In this document: in pieces, positions 37,901 to 49,900 of the stretch
How positions within the stretch are numbered: the first letter of the stretch is position 1
Layout: each line of letters opens with the position of its first letter
Assembly (NCBI GenBank): GCA_947652115.1
Contig: OX393564.1
Coordinates: 22,198,896 to 22,262,895 of the forward strand
DNA: 64,000 nt
DNA from: Blastomussa wellsi
Lineage: Eukaryota; Cnidaria; Anthozoa; Scleractinia; Plerogyridae
Direction: 5' to 3'
Made by a program: the position numbers and the translations under genes
The notes under the pieces: model-generated
What the model was told of the DNA's origin: nothing
The model's input: the letters and a program-made list of their open reading frames with translations, nothing else
Databases searched by the model: none

Positions 37901-40900
37901 AGATTGATCTCAGTTTAAATAAAAATGTCATTTGTAATGCTCGGAAATTAGCTTTGTTTGTCATGCAGTCATAACTTCGTGAATAAAAGATCATGTTCTG
38001 CCAATTTGAAGTTTAGAGCTTATAATTAATGCAAATAAACAATTTTACCAAAATACTATAGCCTAACCATTAAAAATGCCATTTTCTTGAATCATTTCCT
38101 TAGCACTCCGTAGATTAATCTTCATTTTCTTTCTTTTTCTTTCTTTCTTCGCCTTGTACTCTTGTCCACCAGTCAGCGTTTGAGGATCACTGAACTTAAG
38201 GCGTTGTGTTGACGTTTGTTATTTGTTTTCCGTAGCCCTTGTCCAAGATTCGGCAAGGTCTGGAAACCAAACGGGACATGACAGTGCGGACGTTCGATTA
38301 CCTTTTCAGAACAATGCAGCGAGGCAAAGGCACACCCAAAAACCCGCCTACAGTCAGTGCCCAGTTCCAGGTTTGTCTAAGAACTCTTCATTGTTTTCCC
38401 TTTTATACCTGTTGTGCAGTTGGATTTGACAGAGAGCAACATTCAAGACTGATGTTTGTATTCTGCACAACAGGATAATATAGTTTAACAGGGCAGGGCA
38501 CGAGTGTGAAAGGCTCAGCAACCGTCTCGTGCTTCGCGCTTTGCTCCGCTTAACGGCCTTTTATCCTTTTATCGTCATCGAGTGTCGCTTCCAGCTCTCA
38601 GTGTCGTTTGGGTGCATCGCGCTATCCAACACTGGGTATAGCTATGATACTTTGAAGTAGTTAGTAATCTTATACTGTTTATAATGTTCGTTTAGAGCGA
38701 GTTTTAACTGAGTGAAACCAAAACCAAAGTAATTACTTTGGCCAATCTCAAGGAACGGAGACAATCCAGTGCACTGATCCAATCAAAACTTGCAGTAATT
38801 ACACGTTGCCGATAGAAATCGTTGGAAAACGTGCACGCGCGAGTAACGATTGGTTTTGGTTTTACTCCTGATTGGTTGAAAAAGTGGCGGAGATTTTTAA
38901 ACCAATCACTGAGCGTAGTAATGCAAGACCAAAGCAATTTGCTAAGTACTTTTATAAAATAACTGAGATATTACGCGCGCTCTCATTGGCTGATAGGTGT
39001 GTTTAGATGAGAGTATGTAAACACGGTTGTGACGTTCAAGTTTCGTGCGTAGAATTCTCGAAAGTTATGCAAACCCTCGAGTGCGTCTCGGGTTTGCATA
39101 ACTATCTCTAATTCTCCCAAACCCCGTCGTGTTTATACGAGGCTATGTAAACACGGCAAAAGGCCTCTATTGCTTATTAATTGACACATCCATGGGGTAT
39201 CCATTGGTTCCAGCAGGAGTGACTGTGCGGTTTGGCGGGCACGACAGAGAAAAAGACCTAGTCGTTGTTGATAAAGGTTTTTGTTTTTCAGTCCTCCCTT
39301 AGTCGTCTAGTGGAACTTTTGGAAGAGGCTCAGCCGTTCTTTGTTCGCTGTATCAGATCAAACGCGGAAAAGGTAGGCAAAGTTATGGACGCATTTTGAT
39401 TGGTTCCTACCTATGATCTATTAAAGAACACATGCACTGATGACGTTATATTTTGTTTCTTTATTATATAAAACAGATAGATTCAGTGTTACCGTGCGTC
39501 TGTTCAGCAATAGATCACAGAAGACGTCAAAATGTGGTAAGAACATCAGTGACACACTCGGCTTTCGCCTCGTGTGGCACTTTTTTGTTCTTACCACATT
39601 TTGACGTCATCACGTGATCTATTACTGAACAGACGCACGGCAACGCAGTGGGATCTATTTTTTTAAGTAGATCATGGAAAAATATGGTCAATTTACAGTC
39701 GAAACAGTCAAGCGTTCCTGTCAAGGGTGAATAATTGAATTCATTATCGCAAATTTGATTCCATAACTGGTTTCAATAATCTGCTTTTCAAATGAAGGGT
39801 TTAAAATTCAATAAAAGACTCTATTCAAAACTCAAATGTTGATTGAATTATTGCCTTCACGCGATAGGCACGTGAGTTTTTCCACAACTTAGGCCGCAAC
39901 ATGTCGGTCATTGAATGTCGCTGTGTCAGACGTTCCTTCGGCATTCGCTTTCTTCAGACATTTTAGTGAACGTAAAAGGCACAAAAATAGTTTTGACAGG
40001 AGAAGAAAGTGGGAAAAATATAGTTGACCCAACTTAAGTTTTTATGCCAATTAGCTGGGGTGTGTTCAAATTCTCACGTGCCTGTCACGAGAAGCCAGAC
40101 CGGCACGTGACTCGAAACATTCGAGTTTTGAGTCGATTCGTGCCTTGAAGGTTCAAACCAGCGATGGAATCCAATTTGGTAAAATGAATTTGTTAATTCA
40201 CCCTTTGCACAGGAACACTTGACCTTTTATGACTGCAAGTTTTGTCAGCGCAAGCAATTGAACCATTTTCTTGTTACGTTGTGTTTAGGCACCTATGACA
40301 TTTGATCGCGACTTGGTGGTTCGGCAATTGAGATATACAGGAATGCTCGAGACTGTGCGAATCAGGACGCTTGGATATCAGTGGAGATTCACGTTTGAGG
40401 TTAGCAGTTTGACTTGTGTTTCCATTTTTTTTATAAAAAGTCAGATAGGCACTTAAAAGATTATTTGGGTAGACTAAAATTGGCGATGGTAGAATTGCAT
40501 AACCGCTGCACGCACGCGTGGCGCTGCACGCTCGCATGGCGTGCGTGCGACAGACGTCTCCTGTTTTCTCGCGCCACTTTTCGCTTTGCCGCGTGATGAA
40601 ACACGGCTGCACTCAGGCTACTACACGCGCCAAATCGAGAAAATATGCTCACATGAAACACTGATGGAGGAGCGAGCTTCCTTCAACTGAACTAAGTATT
40701 TTAACTGTCAATTCTCAAACTCATTAATAATTCATCCCGTTAAAACGAAGGGAATCAGAACCGTAACCGTGGTTTGGAAATGTGATCTTAATTAGCGTAG
40801 ATTAACTCCGCTCCGCGTCGTATTTTCAACTCTCTTATCGGTGTTTGGAAATGTGATGAAACACTGTCTCTCGTGTGTGATATATTACGTCAAAGCCATG

Positions 40901-43900
40901 TAACAGTGAAACGAGAAATAACAACAAGGCTACATAAAGGCTATAAAGATCTACTGAATAAGGACGAAACAAATACTTCGCTTGCGAAACACAGACTTAA
41001 AACCTGATAACTCCTCCACCGATAAGTAGAATTCTATTGAATGCCCAAACTACTGTTCCAGTCGCGTACTTTATTTTAGACGTTTCTTTCCCACAAAATT
41101 TCTTAAATTGTATTTACCTTGTGATAACGTGACGACGGCTTAGATTCACTTTGGAATTTGCGGCCAATTGGTGACATTTTTCATGGGTGGGCTCCCGGAC
41201 TATTTAATAGCTACTAGAAAGTGTGCTTTTGTATTAAGTGAGTCGACGTTTAAACATGAAATCTGGGTAAAAATTGACTTTCTGGCCAGAAAAAGTGATT
41301 TCAGCGGTGTGATATGTGCATTCATTTCTTTTATTTCAAAGTGTGTAGGTAATAGTGTTTGTTACTTCATACTAATTTTATTGTTCGTAGAAAAGTAGTA
41401 AGCGGTGTTTTTAAATTTATAAACTTGTTCGTGTTTTTTCAAAGAGTCACCACCAAGCGAAGTACATTTAGTAGGTTCTTGTTTTTATTTTGTACCAAAT
41501 CTTCCTTTTGAGATTCCTTGAAACTGTATACCAGTTGCGGTTTTTTTGAGGTATTGATAAGCAACAGGTTTCCTCCCTCTTGCGACGCTGCACGGAAAAT
41601 GCTTTAATTATGTTTCACGTGCGTCAATGGACGTCAGGTTTAGGCAGGTACCCATGTGTTCTAACAGCTAGCTCAGTCGCAAAGTGTGTTTTTGATCACT
41701 GTCGTCGCCGAACGTCCGTTTTTCAGCAACCGTTTTGTTTTACGCTTTTCTTTCGACTTACGAGGGATTTTAAAGTACATTCGTTTAATTGATTCACTGG
41801 ACGAAATTGCGTGGGAACTGATCGCGCATTTTTGATGCTACTGCCTAAAGCCACGTTACAATCTTGCGGTTAGAACTGAACTAGTCTTCGTAATTTACGG
41901 AATACTTATTGACTTTGAGGTGATAACTTCTTTAACTACGCAAGCCTTGAAAATTAGCACAGCAGGGTTGACGGCAATTTCCACTGAGACCCTGAAACGA
42001 GATCGGGAAAGAACAATATCTAATTCCGCTAAAAATAGAACTTTTTCAAGAAGACATGCTGATTAAAATAAAGAAAATCATATAATAGTAGTGCTGTGGT
42101 TTCCTAAGAAACCAGTCCACCAAGTTAAGTTATTCTTTTGAAAGAGCTTCGCCTTGAAAACCTTGCTTTTAAGTTTATCATTCGATATCTATCTTGACCT
42201 CTCAGTTGTAACCATCCTTGTAATTTCTAACAACAACAACCTTTTTATTTTGCTAGATATATAGTAAATAACGAGCTGAGTAGTTATTTTAACAATGTTA
42301 ATTTTTTATTTATTATGAAAGTAACGTTGTACATTGCAAAAGTGACTTAGCCCCTTGACCGATCCTTGAATGAAGCCACTCGCTTAAAAATATGCCTTGT
42401 TGACACATTTTGTTTTTCAGCAGTCGTGAACGAAAGAGCACGTCTTTATTTTCTGTACATGTGTTAACGGCCTTTCAAAGTATTACCCGCATGGACACGT
42501 TAACACAGAGGTCACAGAATTGCGTATGCTATTTATTTATTTACTCGATACGTAAGCCGCTATTGATGGGAGAAAACTGCATCACTCGCACCTGATTTTC
42601 ATATTGTGAATAATTGTTGCCAAAATTACACTGAAGCGCTATGACTGCTCTTTCATCCACTCTCTGTCTTGATCGTGAAAATCGTGAAAGCGAGACTTGT
42701 TAATAATCAGTTAGCAGCATGCGCACACAAAACGGAAGATGATGGTGATGTGAGATTGCTTGTTAGATTGGCACTTAATTAGAACCAATGTCATGATTCA
42801 TTTTCCGAGGTACTGGACTACCCCCTTACTTGTTTGGGAAAATATTGAAAAAGAGCCAGTTTCTCCTTAAGCCATTTTTCTCGTGGTTTTCAACACCTTT
42901 TTTGTGCTGAAAGAGCGCCAAGAACATGGTACAAAACGCGTTAAATGCCACTCACTATAGAGAAGGTCAGGGGCGGTACGCAGCTCTTTACAAGGTCCCA
43001 CAGTATTGGCTGAAAAAATGATTAACAAACAACGGCAACAATGGACCCTAGCCCTAAAGCAATAGAGGTGGCGTGGTGGACGTATGGTTAATGCTCTGGA
43101 CTCCGGTTCGAACGGCCCGGTTTGGAGCCTCGGCTTGGGCACTGTTTTTGTGTTCTCGGCAAGACACTTACTCTTACAGTGCCTCTCTTCACCCAGGTGT
43201 ATAAATGGGTACCGGCGAATTTACAGCTGGGGGAAACCCTGCGATGGACTAGCATGTCATCCAGGGGGGAGTAGAAATACTTCTAGTCGCTTCATGCTAA
43301 GGAAATCGAGATAAGCTCCGGCCTGATGGGCCACAAGGGTACTAGTACACAGACTTAACCGTACCCTGGGAAAACGTGACAAAAGTAGTGGTTCAAAGTA
43401 AACTGCAAAGAACCACTGTCGCATCCACACAGGTGGAGTAAACAATACTGCTAATTGTTTATGCTTCCAAACCGAACGTAGTAATACGTCATTTTAATAT
43501 CGCCTATTTATTTGCCATGTTTTGGTCTGAAAAACAACGACAACAATTCTAACAGGTGCAGCAGCGGCAGCAACAACAACAACAAGGTCTGCACTTAGTA
43601 GCTCACGTGACTGTCTAAAGCACGACCTCTCTGAACTATTGCTAATTTAATGAACTCATCTTTTTAACAGATCTCGGCCTAAGAGCTATTTATGTATTAA
43701 ATCACTTTATTAGTTTTTGGAATATTGTTTTTTTCATTGGCTGACACTGCGGGACTCAAGGGATTTTGCTTTATGCAAAGTGCACAAGTGATATTGTAAG
43801 GGATCAGAAAATTAAACTTTTAACTCGCGTATACCCCATGGTCAGATTTTTCAGTTGTATCAAAATTAGCCGTTATCCTTAATCCCTTATTCAGGTTAAT

Positions 43901-46900
43901 TTTTGTTTTCTTTACGCTGTCGCATGTTTCCTAAAAGTAAATTAGTAAATAATTTCTGGCTTGTTACGGTGTAGAATTCGTTTGCTTTGTGTCGTAAGAC
44001 GGTTTTTAATATCAGTTTTTACCTCTATCTGTGTCGTATTAAAATGTTCTTGTCTCCGTACTTTTTATTTCTTATGTTGTATATTTAGATTGCTGGGACA
44101 ATTAAGGATTAATAAGTAGGTGAATGTAACATTTCACACTGAAAATCTTACGTTACTGCTTCCAAGATAGGTCCACTTACTTAGCCCAGTAAATGGAAAA
44201 TTGTTTCATCACTTTCATCGGCAATAAAATCAAAATTTGTTTTAGAAGGTTTCGTTCTTTCGTGAGGAATCCACGGCTTAACTTTGTCTCGTGTCATTAA
44301 ACCAGCAAAGCAGGAACGAATTAGTCTTGCGTAAACAGTTCGCAACATACACGGATAGTTGTTATCATAACTTATACCATAATTCCCAGACAGTTTATTC
44401 GTCTCGATCCACAGAGGCTCGCATAATTTCGCGCTCACTCACGGGTGTTAGACTGCTGACCAAAAACAATACTCGCTCGCTAGATCGCTCACTTACACCC
44501 CTCTGTAACAGAGCCAGTGGAATTTTTTTCCTCACTGGGTTTTCGGGAAAAAAAATCACCGGGTTGGCTAATTCCCCTCTGGGTCGCTCGTTTTCTGTTT
44601 TATTTTGCTTATTTATTATTATTATTTTTGCACTGGGTAACACTGCACAGTCACTGGGTGAAATCAAAATATTCACTGGGTACTGGGGAGACTAAATTTC
44701 TGCTGGGTGAGGGAAAATAATTCATTGGGTAGGGTTTTAGTCGGTCTGTTACAGAGGGGTGTTCACTTAAAACACTTTGGTCGATAGGCCATTTCCGAGA
44801 TGCTGTTTTACTCTGTTTCAAGACGAGGCTTTTGTCTTGAAAATCAAACTCGTTTCCATATGAAAGGTTGTGTACCAAGACTCGTTTTCAAACAAAGGTA
44901 GAAGGCAACTCGGAAATGGCTTATTTAACACCATGGCATCGTCAGAATAAACTGACATTACATTTGACGTTTGAGCCGCTTCAGGATCTCGTTTCCTGGG
45001 TCTATCAGAAATTTTGGGAAATTGAGTTTTCCAGCGTATTCTGTTCCTAAGTTCGTTTTGATGTGCGGGCGAAATGATATTAGTTTATTTATCGCTGCAT
45101 TAAAATAATTTCCCCTCTGAAGAGAACCAGTGTTCTATATTGTTCGTCATGTAACGACGTCGAGCCACTCATACAACGGACACTTGTTGTTACAGGCAAT
45201 GAACTTAGTTTCTATAACACCACGGCTCAGATCTGATTAGGTCACTCTTGCCAGAAAATTTGATCTGCCTCTAAAAAGGTTGTACACTTTGTGGACTGCT
45301 CATTTTTCCTTGAAAAAATAAAATAAAATAAAATCACGCATTCTTGGCTAGAGACCAAATAGAGGATTGCCACAAGCTTGATTTCTGTCACGTCACAATG
45401 CTGTTACTACACCCTGCTAGAAGATGCTGAGTCTCTTCCATCTGCTTGCAGGGTGCGATGTAAAATTTTGACGAGTTCTGCAATTCCCTATGCGGTTTTG
45501 CAGTTTCAGATGTTTATCAAGGAGGACATTGCGAACAAATCTGCTAAAGTTGCTAGTTCACCTTTGAGTCGAAAACTGTGGTATAGATTTTCCTTACATG
45601 TAAGGCACTTTTGCCGTGCAAATAAAAAGGAAAAAAAAGAAAGAACGTGCTGTTCAGAACTCGCACATATGCACTTCAGAGACGGGAAGACTTATACCGG
45701 AAGTCGCGTGCCCAAACCTCTTGTTCGTGTGGTCAGCTGGTGATCGAATACGTCACTTGATATTTTGGCATAAGCCGTGAAATTCCCGTCTTGATTACAG
45801 CTTCTTGATCCGTCGCAAATTTGCCAGACCTTCAATCAGCTGTTTAGTGTGTTTTTGTACGCGTTCTAAGGAATTATGGAAGCTTATGGACTTGTTCATT
45901 TGAACTAGCCGCATCAACTCGGTATTTACGACCGTCATTCAGTTGGATCGAATCGGAAAGCAAATTCTTATAAGTACGCAGTTGGGCTCGGGCTTTATTG
46001 CCGTCTACTAGTGAATAGTGTTACAATGGTTTTGAAGTGTGTACTTTCCTCCGCGTTGAAGGCCGGCGTCGAGGGATCAAAGTTCCTCTTATTCTTTGCT
46101 CTTACAGCGTTTCATTTGGCGAAGGTTAGTAAGGACGAGTAATTGTAATTTTCGTTCTTCATACGGAGTTTATGCCTTGTTTAGAGGGTTGTGTCTCGAA
46201 TGGATTTCACTGTCAACAGGTGTTATGCAAATAAGTGTTTCATACAGATCAACTTTTTCCATGTGTAGACGAATTTTAAAATGGAAGTGGGATTTTTTTA
46301 CTTGTGAGGAATTCTCTTCTTTCCGGTCTTTGTTTCTAGTGCAAGACTGAAATAGACTGAGTCATAAAGTCTATTCGATTTCTGACGCCGTTCTTTTACA
46401 AGATAATCATTAACATAATACTTAATTAAACCGTGATGCAATTCAAAAATTACGCATTTTGCCGGCTGGCAGAGGAACTGTCATGCAATGTGCACAGAGA
46501 AAGCTACATTTGAAGTAGTATTTTTTCTTTGCCCTAACTCGCTCACGTACTACGGACATTTTACAAAGATTCATTCATATTTTTTTGGTATTGCCGGAAA
46601 TCGCCGATTTTAAATTAGAATCTTTTAATTATCGACTAGCATGTGGTCTTTGCGTCCGTGTTTTGGTTGGTATTTCTTCTGTTTTGGTTAAGGTTTGAAG
46701 CGACAAAAGTAAACATTGCTGGTCAGAAAGTATTTTTTTTTTGCTTGAATGGCGATTGGGTTGTTTGTGGTTTGTGGTGATTGGTTCTATTGCGCATTCA
46801 CAGTGTCTTTCGGATCGAAACTTAAACATTTGCCAATGTACCAGCCAATTCTCAGAATCAACAGTTAGGAAAAGTGGGATAATCTTTTCCATTCAGTTGT

Positions 46901-49900
46901 GTTATTTTAACATTAAGAAGCGTTTATATGCCCGCGTCTTTGCAGGGCTTGGGGAGGTGGGTGGGATGAGGAATTGTTAAGGATGTTCTTGTACAAAATT
47001 ATGAATTATATTTTAATATTAAAATTAATATCCTACAGCTGAAATTTACTGTAAGTCTGGGGAAAGACATTACCGTATATGGCATCATTATTTTTCCGGG
47101 AGAATTTTAGTGCCGGATTTGTAAATTTTTGTGGTTTTGCTGTGTTTTTCCTAGCTATTTTACGAGATTCACCGAATATATTTAATTAGTGCGAGTTGTT
47201 TATATTTCAAGCTCAAGTTAGCCGGGCTGAGACGGTGTACGACTGAAGAATCAAATTGAATTTATTTAAAAGATGGCATATTCAACATGTTATTAGCGGT
47301 GAACAGACAAATAATCTGAGTCTCAGACGGGAATCAAACCCATGATTTCCCAAAAACCATGGGTGGGGTGGAATGAAAGAACTGAGGACGAGCTAGGACA
47401 TTTAATTGGTTAATGTGCTGTATGGTGATAGTAAATTTTGACCAAACGACAACTTACAACTCATATATTACTTATTCTTTTTTATTCAGTGGTCCACTGA
47501 ATGGGTTAAGCTTTTATGGCGTTAAGCTTAATAGGTTTTGCCGTCTTAAAACATAAAATAAGCAATTGCTATGAGACTTCTTACCTGCTGAACAGGAAGA
47601 CGGGTCAAACAGGTTAAAGTAGCTACGCCACGGTTTGTGCCTTTTGAAAATCGTCATTTGTAATCCGTCTCAATCTTCTCCATACTCAACCATCCTTGTT
47701 CCTTTTTGGTTGAGTATCACCTCTTTGATGTTTTTCTTCCTTAGTAAACTATCAGTTTTAGCTAGGTTTCCGACTTTTTAAAGTTAATTTGGTTGGTCGC
47801 AAAAAATAACTCAAAATATCGTGTCGTAGCTCCCTTAACTGTTTTAATGATTATCCTGTTTGATGGTTTCAAAAGTGTCACGAGTTTTTTAAAATTAGAA
47901 AGTTTGATTTTTGCCCCAGACGATATTTGAAACCCATTGCAATCGATTGGAATCACAATATGTCCTACGCTCGTCCATAAACCAAGCATGTCATGAAAAA
48001 TATAATATAAAAATATAATAAAGAATAAACGTTTGTTGTAGACATCTATTTCAATTAAGTGTCTCGCGTAATCATACAGTCTGCACAGTTGCATTTCTTA
48101 TCACCGCGTTTTTGACACGGGAACATTGATATCTCCTGATATAAGAAGTTCGTTAATAAGCTTGAAGTCTGCGTCGCAATTGTTAGGCAATTAACTGTAA
48201 GTGAATCTGGTCTATGCTAAGATCTTGGTGCTAAATCCGAACGGACTTTACCCTCAGTGAAACGCGAGTTTGACAAAATAAACACATTCGTATAAAAATG
48301 AAAACAATACACTTAGTTAGATTTTTTAGATTATGCATGATTGCTAAAATAGGTTTTTTGGTGAACCTTTAAATTATATGCCATTTGATTAAGACCAGGG
48401 TCGTAAAAGTGTTCGACTATTTTTGTTGTAATTTTGCATAATTCACATTTCCTTCTGGTCTTCGTGTTTACACTAAAAAGAGTAAATGTGCAAGGTTCTT
48501 CTATCGTGCCACACGTTCTGGGTGTTTCTCGCACTGCACTGCTCCATGGCTTCTAAATAAAACTTACTCGCGTGAGTTCTTGATGTCGTTAGTGTGGCTA
48601 TTCTGCGGATTTTACCGCATTACCAAGGCTTACGAGGTCATATTTTTCTTGAGAGCCGTCTAGAGTAATAATGTAAGTGGTTTATGCAACATTTACATCA
48701 ATTCTCTAGTATGCTTAATTAAAGAGCTCATATTGTTCTGTTCTATTAAAAACCCGTCCCTTTCCAATCTCTTGTTGATTTACATATCTTTCGTCCTATT
48801 CAGGAGTTCGTGAAACGGTACAGCCTGTTATTCACGCGAAAAGACTTCAAAGATTTACGCGAAGAAATGCCGGGCATTCTAGAATCCTTGAGACTGGATC
48901 CGTGCGAGTTCCAGATGGGCAAGGAAAAAGTAAGTGACTGCTAATTCGATTAAAATAATTAAAAACTGAATTTCATAGAACAACTTTGGTATCGTTGATT
49001 GATTGATTGATGGATGGATGGATGGATGGATGGATGAATGGATGGATGGATGGATGGATGAATGGATGGAAAGATGGATGGATGAATGGATGGATTGACT
49101 GACTGACTGATGGATGGATGGATGGATAGATTGATCCATTGATTGATTAATCATTAATTGATTGTTGCATTCCAAGTATGCTTTTTAAGACTAACCTGTT
49201 TCACTCGCTTGTGTCGTTAAGTGAGTCGTGTTGCTTAGCAACCCACAATAATCACGGGCTCAACTTCTTGATCCATAACCTCTGGTTTTTCCTCACCAAG
49301 CCAGTACTTTAGCTTTAAACAAGAATTAGATGTAAATTCCACCTTCCACGCGAGCTGCAACTTTCAACTGAAAAAGGTGACTTCTTATAATCCACCAATT
49401 TCTCACAACTATCTTGACAAGATAATTTGGTTTTATCAACTGGGTTGATAATGTCAATTGGCCACCGTAAAGAGATTAAATTGCTGACGTTTCGAGCCTT
49501 AGCCCTTCGTCGAAGGCCCACCGACGCAGCACCATAGTTTCTTTAGAAACTTACCCCCACTATCTTTACAAGAGATGTATGGGGCTTAGCTAGCTTTGTA
49601 AGGAGAATCTATATCTTGATCGTGGTAATGAAAGGTTTAATGCATGTTTGCTTGTCATATTTGACTTATTCGTCAGGTATTTCTCCGAGATAGTCAGCAC
49701 GTATTGCTACAAACACGGCTGCATTCTGAGCAGATCCACAAAATCTGTGTTCTACAAAGGTGGATCAAAGGCACCCTGCAGAGGAAGCAGTTTATCAGAC
49801 AAAGAAATGCTGCCGTCACCATTCAGGTAGCGATACTGTTCTATAATTTGGATTTTATTCCTTGTGAATTTGTGGAACGTCTTGAACAATTCAACTGATT

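Larger units (their letters stand above)
40400..48803. other. Largest MYO9 intron (8.4 kb)
   Basis: It contains a composite SINE (43063-43445), a TIR element (44495-44762), a smaller inverted repeat (about 44790-44935), a TTAA-type element (47614-47838), a (CAA)n stretch near 43560-43590, and a small exon-like open frame at 46026-46124. No full gene is visible on either strand. The open frames at 41168 (76 aa) and 45378 (121 aa) show no known domain. Confidence 0.6.

Noticed and set aside
45378..45743. 121-aa open frame in the largest MYO9 intron
   Set aside because: No recognisable domain, mixed composition, and long frames like this occur by chance in 8 kb.
40400..48803. A complete gene nested in the largest MYO9 intron
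   Set aside because: No chain of exons with family similarity was found on either strand; only one isolated exon-like frame.
48879..49175. Minus-strand open frame of SIHPSIH repeats
   Set aside because: It is the translation of the GATG/GATT microsatellite and overlaps a real MYO9 exon on the other strand.
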